DNA from: Candidatus Omnitrophota bacterium
Lineage (GTDB): Bacteria > Omnitrophota > Gorgyraeia > Tantalellales > Tantalellaceae
Assembly (NCBI GenBank): GCA_030631915.1
Contig: DAOVKF010000018.1
Coordinates: 1-16,808 of the forward strand
DNA: 16,808 nt
Direction of reading: 5' to 3'
Shown here piece after piece: positions 1 to 5,484 of the stretch (its first letter is position 1; every line of letters starts with the position of its first letter). The translations under genes and the position numbers were made by a program. The notes under the pieces are model-generated. The model saw only the letters and a list, made by a program, of their open reading frames with translations. It did no database searches and was not told where the DNA came from.

Positions 1-556
1 CATCCTCATCGCCATACCAGGCTATTTCGCCGTTATATAGTGACGGGGAGGAGTCATAAGCCGTATTATTCGAGATATTTGTGGTTGTGGTACCGTTATA
101 AAAGTAGATATCATAATTACCATCGTAGTCACGCCAGGCTATCTCGCCGTTATATAGTGACGGAACTAAGTCAGAAGCCGTATTATTCGTTATCTGCGTG
201 GTTGTCGTCCCGTTATAAAAGTAGATCTCATAATCACTACCATCCCAGCCATCCCAGGCTATCTCGCCGTTATATAGTGACGGGTTGACGTTACCAGCCG
301 TGTTATTCATTATCTGCGTGGTTGTGGTACCGTTCCAGTAGTAGATCTCATTATCTCCATCCTCATTGCCATACCAGGCTATCTCGCCGTTATAAAGTGA
401 CGGGCCGTAGTCATGAGCTGTATTATGCGTTATCTGCGTGGTTGTGGTACCGTCCCAGTGGTAGATCTCATTATCTCCATCCGCGTCGCCATACCAGGCT
501 ATCTCGCCGTTATATAGTGACGGGGAGGCGTCAGAAGCCGTGTTATGCGTTATCTG
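1..556 (-). repeat. 120-nt tandem repeat array encoding beta-propeller blades
   Basis: On the plus strand the motif ending in TTATCTG recurs at 545-556, 425-436, 305-316 and 185-196, with a diverged copy at 68-79. Units are 437-556, 317-436 and 197-316 (120 nt each), 80-196 (117 nt, one codon shorter) and 1-79 (partial). Unit length is always a multiple of three, so the frame is kept. The segment coding SLYNGEIAW is almost invariant at nucleotide level. The DNA between it and the next conserved core varies, mainly in the acidic loop. Confidence 0.9.
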
Positions 557-688
557 CCGCGTGCACCAGCAGTCGGCATGCGCCTCTGGGACTGGCGCTA
601 TGACCACCACCCATGCCATGACCAGGACAACCATTACTGCCATGACCACCATGGCAAACCCCTTGTTCCGTGTTCTTTCCGTGTTCAT
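1..688 (-). CDS. secreted tandem-repeat beta-propeller protein (partial, C-terminus outside window)
   Basis: The minus-strand frame from an ATG at 686-688 stays open to the left edge, giving 229 codons without a stop. A Shine-Dalgarno GAGGAG (695-700) lies 6 nt upstream. The N-terminus is a Sec signal peptide: basic start MNTERTRNKG, a hydrophobic core to about residue 33, and a probable cleavage site AHA|DC after residue 38. A cysteine-bearing link (DCWCTRQ) follows, then blades of 39-40 residues. Each blade carries PSLYNGEIAW, an acidic DGDNEIY-type segment and NGTTTTQIT. Four blades are complete and a fifth is cut by the window edge. The pattern matches TolB/YVTN-like beta-propeller repeats of surface proteins, for example those of Methanosarcina. 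A role in surface binding or protein interaction is inference; the ligand is unknown. It lies 138 nt downstream of the LamG gene, which is also secreted. Identity as a real gene is well supported by SD, signal peptide and repeat periodicity. Confidence 0.85.
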   Translation of the reverse strand, partial: MNTERTRNKGFAMVVMAVMVVLVMAWVVVIAPVPEAHADCWCTRQITHNTASDASPSLYNGEIAWYGDADGDNEIYHWDGTTTTQITHNTAHDYGPSLYNGEIAWYGNEDGDNEIYYWNGTTTTQIMNNTAGNVNPSLYNGEIAWDGWDGSDYEIYFYNGTTTTQITNNTASDLVPSLYNGEIAWRDYDGNYDIYFYNGTTTTNISNNTAYDSSPSLYNGEIAWYGDED

Positions 689-694
689 CACTTT

Positions 695-700
695 CTCCTC
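695..700 (-). promoter_or_regulatory. Shine-Dalgarno site of the beta-propeller gene
   Basis: GAGGAG on the minus strand sits 6 nt before the ATG at 686-688. It fixes the start of the repeat protein. I could not find a convincing promoter in the 138 nt upstream, which are dominated by a hairpin repeat. Confidence 0.7.
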
Positions 701-737
701 TTCCAGCTTTCAGTTGTTTTGAATAATAAACGTATAT

Positions 738-793
738 TCTGGGGACATGCCTGGGCGCGCCCAATAGCCGTCTACAACAGGCGTGTCCCCAGA
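738..793. repeat. REP-like hairpin with GGGGACA arms
   Basis: Arms 738-753 and 778-793 are 16 nt each and pair at 15 of 16 positions; the single mismatch is T/C and would be a wobble pair in RNA on one strand. The 24-nt loop begins with the palindrome GGCGCGCC. It lies between the LamG gene and the beta-propeller gene. It has no T-tract on the minus strand, so it is not a classic intrinsic terminator. GGGGACA/TGTCCCC ends are typical of REP-like sequences mobilised by IS200-type (Y1) transposases; that link is inference. Confidence 0.8.
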
Positions 794-826
794 ACCTCAG
801 CTCTTATGCCCAATACCGCCGTTTTT

Positions 827-1942
827 CTACTTGAGGTGTGTCCCCTTGAGGCATGTCCCCAAGTTGCGTCTTATCCGTCTTATGACCGCGCTTATTGCCA
901 CTCCCATAAACGGCATCATGCCTGCCGGCAGCTCCGGTACTCCGCCTCCGGACCCTTCAAGACCGGAGCCCAGATAAATATATTGTTTCCCATCATATGT
1001 GTACGCCTCTCCGATCGAGTGGCCTGCCTGTCCGGGAAGCTCCCCGTCATAGTATTGCCATTCCGTGCCGTTTATCGTGATATTCTGCGGGGTTAAGTCA
1101 TTCTTACCGTCCTCGTAAAGCTGGTACAGCTGTTCCTGCTCTGCCGCTGAATATCCCTTCCCCAAAGAATCCGTACCAGCTACTATATTTTCAAAGGCCT
1201 CGCACGAAGCATGAGGCGTGAAATTCTCGGTCCATCTTGCTATACCCGATGATATTCTAATCTCATCAAAATATCCTCTTCCAATATCAGTTCCATCTTT
1301 ATCTTTGAATAGCCCAAGTGTTTTTGACCCTCCTAAAGAAGATGTAGCTGCTGCACTATTTTTCAATATCCCATTTAAATATCCTTTTAGTAAGCCATCA
1401 GACCTGACAAAAGCAATATGATTCCATGCATTAGCATCAGGAGTCATACCTACAAAAATATTTCCTCCCCCAATTATTGCAGTTACTCTGACAGTACTGG
1501 GATTTTGATATTGCCAAGAAATTCTAAATCTACTATTCCACTGACTATCCATTATTGAATAAATCTCAGACCAATGATTTGTAAGCAACTTTTGCTTAAA
1601 CCAAAAGTCTACTGTAATATCTTGAACAGTTCCATCATCGAGCAATACTGGATCTAATGTGATGAGTCCACCATTTCTGTTCATCAATGGATCTGCAACA
1701 ATAGAACTTGCCCCAAATACAGATGTAGAAGTTGTATGTTTTGTATAATAACCAGCACCACTTATTCTTACTGCAGAAGATGAACTGTCTGTAATTACGT
1801 AAGAGCCCTCCACATCATCCGAATGAATCATAAGTGTTGTATCTGCATCAGCAAACAGGGTTGACGCTCCCAGCATCGTCACACACAATACTGCCAGCAA
1901 AATAACTATATCCCTCAACATGCTAACATTAACCTTCTTCAT
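827..1942 (-). CDS. secreted LamG-domain protein with PEP-CTERM-like C-terminal signal
   Basis: The protein has 371 residues from the ATG at 1940-1942, chosen because AGGGAGGT lies 6 nt upstream; a longer frame to 1984 lacks this. Residues 1-31 form a signal peptide (MKKVNVSMLRD, hydrophobic core, cleavage near LFA|DA). The middle, about 75-245, is a concanavalin A-like/Laminin_G_3 fold with the usual signatures WNHIAFVRS, GYLNG and FDEIRISSGIARW. A linker with SAAEQEQLYQLYEDGKNDL and a Tyr-rich DGKQYIYLGSG stretch follows. The C-terminus has GGGVPELPAG (residues 332-341), about 13 hydrophobic residues and RRIRR, in the order of a PEP-CTERM/exosortase sorting signal. The last 12 residues (NLGTCLKGTHLK) come from an intergenic-type repeat. 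DNA for the LamG part is clearly more AT-rich than its neighbours. Probably an exported surface or carbohydrate-binding protein; the ligand is unknown. Confidence 0.8.
   Translation of the reverse strand: MKKVNVSMLRDIVILLAVLCVTMLGASTLFADADTTLMIHSDDVEGSYVITDSSSSAVRISGAGYYTKHTTSTSVFGASSIVADPLMNRNGGLITLDPVLLDDGTVQDITVDFWFKQKLLTNHWSEIYSIMDSQWNSRFRISWQYQNPSTVRVTAIIGGGNIFVGMTPDANAWNHIAFVRSDGLLKGYLNGILKNSAAATSSLGGSKTLGLFKDKDGTDIGRGYFDEIRISSGIARWTENFTPHASCEAFENIVAGTDSLGKGYSAAEQEQLYQLYEDGKNDLTPQNITINGTEWQYYDGELPGQAGHSIGEAYTYDGKQYIYLGSGLEGSGGGVPELPAGMMPFMGVAISAVIRRIRRNLGTCLKGTHLK
831..860 (-). repeat. two tandem 15-nt GGGGACA units at the end of the LamG gene
   Basis: Units 831-845 and 846-860 match at 13 of 15 positions (TTGAGG..TGTCCCC on the plus strand). 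The 12-mer at 849-860 is the exact reverse complement of 741-752 in the neighbouring hairpin, and 779-790 is the same with one change. The pair codes for the last residues of the LamG protein. Confidence 0.8.
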
Positions 1943-1948
1943 TTTTTT

Positions 1949-1956
1949 ACCTCCCT
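1949..1956 (-). promoter_or_regulatory. strong Shine-Dalgarno site of the LamG gene
   Basis: AGGGAGGT on the minus strand, followed by six A and the ATG at 1940-1942. It is the best ribosome-binding site in the window and decides the start at 1942 rather than 1984. Confidence 0.85.
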
Positions 1957-2055
1957 TTTGTTTTGTCGGTTGATCGTTCCACATTTCCCCAATACCCTTC
2001 TTCTGGTGTTTTGCCTTTTTCTAAAAACTTTGCAAAACTCTTGACTGACAATTAA

Positions 2056-2083
2056 AGTATACCTTACTTTCACGGAAATGCAA
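2056..2083 (-). promoter_or_regulatory. probable sigma70-type promoter of the LamG gene
   Basis: On the minus strand TTGCAT (2078-2083) and TATACT (2056-2061) are separated by 16 nt. The -10 matches TATAAT at 5 of 6 positions; the -35 matches only 3 of 6. It would give a leader of roughly 105 nt before the ATG at 1942. Confidence 0.5.
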
Positions 2084-2207
2084 GGGAAAATTGCTTACTT
2101 TTGTATATTTAACATCTAATCGTGCGGGCCTTGTTCTCGATAATGAAGCTGATGTCCGGAAAAAAAGGGGACAGAGAGTTTGAAGTTGCAGGGGGTGTTT
2201 GTGGGAA

Positions 2208-2270
2208 GCCTGCTCCGGGGTGTTTTCCTAGAAGTTTACAAGCTTCTGGCAGGAATGCCCCGGAGCAGGC
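2208..2270. repeat. short palindromic repeat element (copy A)
   Basis: A perfect 13-bp inverted repeat (2208-2220 with 2258-2270, GCCTGCTCCGGGG) encloses an inner imperfect stem (TTCCTAGAAG with CTTCTGGCAGGAA). It follows the radical SAM gene by 34 nt and may end its transcript, though no T-tract follows. Positions 2238-2261 match 5431-5454 in 23 of 24 bases. TCCGGGGTGTT at 2214-2224 is identical to 5227-5237. It thus shares both ends with the larger element between mrdA and rodA. Confidence 0.8.
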
Positions 2271-2304
2271 GCAGCGCGTTGCAGGGTGCAGGGTCCACTA
2301 TCGC

Positions 2305-4071
2305 TTATCCCGGGTCCTTGCGCTCTACGGGGTAAAAACCGCTGTCCAGCAGTTCCTTTTTTAGATGTCCGTCGTGTAAACCGGTCCGGATATGAGACCA
2401 TGGCAGGGCGTCTGCCAGCGAATATGTCCTGGTCGCGAGACCTTCCAGTTCAAAGCCGTGTTCCCTGAAAGAGTCTTCCCATATCGAAAAATCGAAAAAA
2501 TCCGCCCAGCTGTCCATTTTAGCGCCTTTTCTCCAGGCTGTATGTATGACCCGTGCCAGCCGGCGGTCCCCCCGCGACAGACAGCTCTCCAGCAATGACC
2601 TGTTAATATCATTGAACTCCATCCGTATTTTCCCTGAGGAACGCGACAGCAGATCATGCTTTAACCTGCTCAACGGCTCCTTTCCCCGCATGCCCAGCCA
2701 TTGGAACGGCGTGTGCGGTTTCGGCACAAAGGCATTAACGCTGACCTTTATCTCAGCCGGACGTTTTTTTAGTTTTTTTCTCAACCCGGACAGGTCCCTC
2801 GCTAAAGCGCTGATATTTTCCGCCTCGCCTTCTGCCTCAGACGGAAAACCCGCCATGAAATAGAGCTTGAGCCTGTTCCAGCCGTGGCGATAGGCAAGTT
2901 CCGCGGACCTGAGAAGAACTCTTAGATCAATGTCCTTACCGATGGATCTTCGCACTGCGCTGCTGGCGCTCTCCGGAGCGAACGTAAGACCGGACTTCCG
3001 GATCGCGGACATCATTTCCGGCAGCTCATAGAACGCCTCATCGACACGCAATGAAGGTATCGATATCCCGACCCCCTTTCCATTAAAATCCCTGTTCAGA
3101 CCCCTGATCAGCTCTGTCAGATAAGGATAATTGATACTCGAGAGAGACAATAGCGCGATCTGCTCGTACCCGGTATTCCTGTATGTCTCCCTGCAGATAT
3201 TCCTTATGTTTTCAGGACTTCTCAACCGGACGGGCCGGTTAATAACGCCTGCCTGGCAGAAACGGCATGTGTTAGGGCAGCCTCTCATGATCTCAGCCAC
3301 GACCCGGTCGTGGACGGTCCTTATTAACGGCACGATCTGCTTAACCGGGTAATAGGCCCTGTCCAGGTCCGGGATAACGCCCTTATCTATCTTTGACGGA
3401 ACGTCATCGTCCATGGGCCTGAGCCGCGCGAAATCCGCGCCGCGATATTCGGCGCTGTAAAGCGAAGGGACATATACGCCCGGAAGCCGCGACAGGCCCC
3501 TCAGCATCTTTTTCCTGCCAGCGGATGACCTCTTGATCCTCTGGTATTCATTTATGAACGCCGGGAGCGTCTCCTCCGAATCACCGATAAAGAACACGTC
3601 TATAAACTCACTCATGGGTTCGGGGTTGAAACAACAGGCGCCGCCGGCTATGACCAGGGGCTCTTCCTCTCCGCGGTCCGCTGAACGCAGCGTTATCCCC
3701 GAAAGATGCAGCATATTAAGCACGTTCGTATATGTAAGTTCATAGGACAGGGAAAATCCGATGATCTCGAATTTATTGACGTCTTTCTTGGACTCCAGAG
3801 TGAACAGCCTTTGCCCGGCCGCTATAAGCTGTCTTTCCATATCCGGCCAGGGCGCGAATACGCGTTCGCACACCACATTATCCATTTCATTGAGAAGGTG
3901 GTAAAGTATCTTTAACCCGAGATAGCTCATACCCACCTCATATACGTCGGGATAGGCCATGACGACCGAAACAAGGTTTTCCGAGAATCCCTTGCGGACG
4001 ATATTGGTCTCCCCGCCGATATACCTTCCCGGCTTCTCGACCTTATCCAGTAGCTCTTTCAGACTGTTCAT
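2305..4071 (-). CDS. B12-binding-domain radical SAM protein (TIGR03960-like)
   Basis: The protein has 588 residues. The N-terminal part (about 30-180) resembles the cobalamin-binding-like domain of the TIGR03960 family, with AYPDVYEVGMSYLGLKILY and an Ala/Gly-rich GGACCFNPEP stretch. A radical SAM core follows with the [4Fe-4S] motif C265-PNT-C269-RF-C272. GFPSEAEGE and SVNAFVPKPHTPFQW fit the later part of the barrel. The exact reaction of this family is not known to me. In other bacteria related genes often stand next to a DUF2344 gene and ribonuclease G, which are absent here. Here it is the last gene behind rodA, 24 nt away, and so is probably co-transcribed with the elongasome genes. No clear Shine-Dalgarno site is present. 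The start is fixed by the family-typical N-terminus. Confidence 0.85.
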   Translation of the reverse strand: MNSLKELLDKVEKPGRYIGGETNIVRKGFSENLVSVVMAYPDVYEVGMSYLGLKILYHLLNEMDNVVCERVFAPWPDMERQLIAAGQRLFTLESKKDVNKFEIIGFSLSYELTYTNVLNMLHLSGITLRSADRGEEEPLVIAGGACCFNPEPMSEFIDVFFIGDSEETLPAFINEYQRIKRSSAGRKKMLRGLSRLPGVYVPSLYSAEYRGADFARLRPMDDDVPSKIDKGVIPDLDRAYYPVKQIVPLIRTVHDRVVAEIMRGCPNTCRFCQAGVINRPVRLRSPENIRNICRETYRNTGYEQIALLSLSSINYPYLTELIRGLNRDFNGKGVGISIPSLRVDEAFYELPEMMSAIRKSGLTFAPESASSAVRRSIGKDIDLRVLLRSAELAYRHGWNRLKLYFMAGFPSEAEGEAENISALARDLSGLRKKLKKRPAEIKVSVNAFVPKPHTPFQWLGMRGKEPLSRLKHDLLSRSSGKIRMEFNDINRSLLESCLSRGDRRLARVIHTAWRKGAKMDSWADFFDFSIWEDSFREHGFELEGLATRTYSLADALPWSHIRTGLHDGHLKKELLDSGFYPVERKDPG

Positions 4072-4095
4072 GATCGTTCAAACAATAGCCCGGAC

Positions 4096-5166
4096 TTACC
4101 GTTTTCTCCGGCTCACGCTTAACAAGAACCCCACACCTATAAGGGTCGCGACAGTGGTCGAACCCCCGTAACTGATCAGCGGCAAAGGCAGCCCCACAAC
4201 AGGCATAAGCCCGAGTGTCATGGAGACATTGACAAGCACCTGAAACGCTATCAGTGTGACAATGCCCGTGGCTATCGCCTTTCCGTAAACATCATCGGCC
4301 CCGGCGATTATCCTTATACCCCGCGAAATGACCAGCACGAATAACCCGAGCAATATCAATATCCCCGCAAACCCCCATTCTTCACCGATAACGGAAACAA
4401 TGAAATCCGTATGTCTTTCCGGCAGGAATTTAAGATAACTCTGTGTGCCGTCCAGCCATCCTTTTCCGAATATGCCGCCGGAACCGATGGCGATCTTCGA
4501 TTGTATGATGGTGTATCCCGCGCCAAGCGGATCGATGTTGGGGTTCACAAACACAAGCAATCTGCTCTTCTGATAATCTTTAAGAAGATTCCAGAAAACC
4601 GGCAGACTTAGAAAGCCGATGACAATGGACGTCAGAATATACTTACCGTTCTCCCCGCAGAGGAACAGGATCGAAAAAAGCACGGGGAAAAGGACAAGAG
4701 CCGTTCCCAGGTCCGGCTGGAGGAATATCAGGATAAAAGCCGGCATGATCAACACGACGGAATATATGAAATTATCGAACGTCCCCCTTTTTTCCTTTCT
4801 CCCTCCTAAAAACGCGGCTACGGCGAAAATAACCGTGATCTTCACGAACTCGGAAGGTTGAAGCGAAAAAGGGCCAAGGTCTATCCACCTTCTGGCGCCG
4901 TATCTCTCGCCCCCGAGCAGCAAAAGAAAAAACAGCAGGACCAGGTTCACCGCATACGCGAGATACGCGAAGTCCAGTATCCTTATATAATCCATGTTCG
5001 AGATAACGATAAGAAGGATAACCCCGGTAAAGACCCACAGGCATTGCTTTATGACGAGCCTGTTTATCCCCGCCACGTCATCTCCCCTTTCAAGCGTGGC
5101 GCTGTAAACGAACATGACCCCCAGTAAAGCGATCAAAAGAACAGCTGTCAGCAGAATTTTGTCCAT
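4096..5166 (-). CDS. rodA: rod shape-determining protein RodA (peptidoglycan glycosyltransferase, SEDS family)
   Basis: A 356-residue polytopic membrane protein of the FtsW/RodA/SpoVE family. RodA polymerises lipid II into glycan strands in the inner membrane, paired with the PBP2 transpeptidase encoded just upstream. Signatures are GARRWIDLG with SLQPSEF (residues 90-107), LPERHTDF (248-255), whose Asp likely corresponds to the essential catalytic Asp of the family, and LPLPLISYGGST (327-337) near the C-terminus. Length is typical for short RodA proteins. A 318-nt gap filled by repeats separates it from mrdA, which is unusual for this pair. The ATG at 5164-5166 has no Shine-Dalgarno site. 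Instead it is preceded directly by a heptanucleotide repeat. Confidence 0.95.
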   Translation of the reverse strand: MDKILLTAVLLIALLGVMFVYSATLERGDDVAGINRLVIKQCLWVFTGVILLIVISNMDYIRILDFAYLAYAVNLVLLFFLLLLGGERYGARRWIDLGPFSLQPSEFVKITVIFAVAAFLGGRKEKRGTFDNFIYSVVLIMPAFILIFLQPDLGTALVLFPVLFSILFLCGENGKYILTSIVIGFLSLPVFWNLLKDYQKSRLLVFVNPNIDPLGAGYTIIQSKIAIGSGGIFGKGWLDGTQSYLKFLPERHTDFIVSVIGEEWGFAGILILLGLFVLVISRGIRIIAGADDVYGKAIATGIVTLIAFQVLVNVSMTLGLMPVVGLPLPLISYGGSTTVATLIGVGFLLSVSRRKR

Positions 5167-5168
5167 AA

Positions 5169-5200
5169 TTAGTCGTTAGTGAATAGTCATTAGTTAATAG
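5169..5200. repeat. heptanucleotide tandem repeat abutting the rodA start codon
   Basis: TTAGTCG, TTAGTGA, ATAGTCA and TTAGTTA follow each other with a 7-nt period (5169-5196), then ATAG. The array starts 2 nt upstream of the rodA ATG and occupies the position where a Shine-Dalgarno site would be. Confidence 0.7.
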
Positions 5201-5213
5201 CCCAGGGACGCCT

Positions 5214-5470
5214 GGGGCAAGGCTGGTCCGGGGTGTTCCGTACAGAAGCTTGTACGTCCCACGTAACTACTATTCCGACGCGGCCGACCCTGGAAAAATA
5301 AAGTTTGAACGGGCACTAAAGGTTGTAGAAGTTTATCCCGCACCGGACGCAGGGGCGTTGGGTGCGGGATTCCGCCCCGCGGGTAGAATCTCGCAGGAAA
5401 GAGTCCGCAGATTCCTGTCCGCGGGGCTCCACAAGCTTCTGGTAGGAATGCCCCAGACCTACCTTGCCCC
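5214..5470. repeat. 257-bp MITE-like nested palindromic element (copy B) between mrdA and rodA
   Basis: Terminal arms 5214-5253 and 5431-5470 (40 nt) pair at 32 of 40 positions. Inside lie a perfect 10-bp hairpin (5335-5344 with 5361-5370, ATCCCGCACC) and a second stem (CCCCGCGG at 5375-5382 with 5419-5426, and GAATCT/AGATTC at 5386-5391 with 5409-5414). The gap 5167-5484 has no convincing coding frame. Its ends match copy A at 2208-2270. No clear target duplication is visible. It has no transposase, so any mobility would need one supplied in trans. Confidence 0.8.
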
Positions 5471-5484
5471 CCAACTCTCTGACT

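Larger units (their letters stand above)
1943..2304 (-). other. 362-nt intergenic region between the radical SAM and LamG genes
   Basis: No gene is seen here. In order of minus-strand reading it holds a palindromic element (2208-2270) behind the radical SAM stop, a stretch with a GGGGACAG word (2167-2174), a probable promoter (2056-2083), and a leader of about 100 nt with an inverted repeat GTTTTGC/GCAAAAC (2008-2014 and 2032-2038). The Shine-Dalgarno site closes it. I do not recognise the leader as a known riboswitch class. Confidence 0.7.

Noticed and set aside
1..560. CRISPR-like array
   Set aside because: The repeats are 117-120 nt, in frame and coding, with no short direct repeats separated by unique spacers and no cas genes.
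40..603. Plus-strand frames with repeated SRRYIVTG-like peptides
   Set aside because: The repeats are the reverse complement of the beta-propeller blades. The minus strand has the signal peptide, Shine-Dalgarno site and a continuous frame.
545..1096. Plus-strand open frame of 183 codons over the repeat cluster
   Set aside because: Its sequence is Cys/His/Arg-rich noise across the hairpins and opposite both secreted-protein genes, without a ribosome-binding site.
2167..2174. GGGGACAG as another REP copy
   Set aside because: Only a short word matches, with no partner arm nearby, so membership in the 738-860 repeat family cannot be supported.
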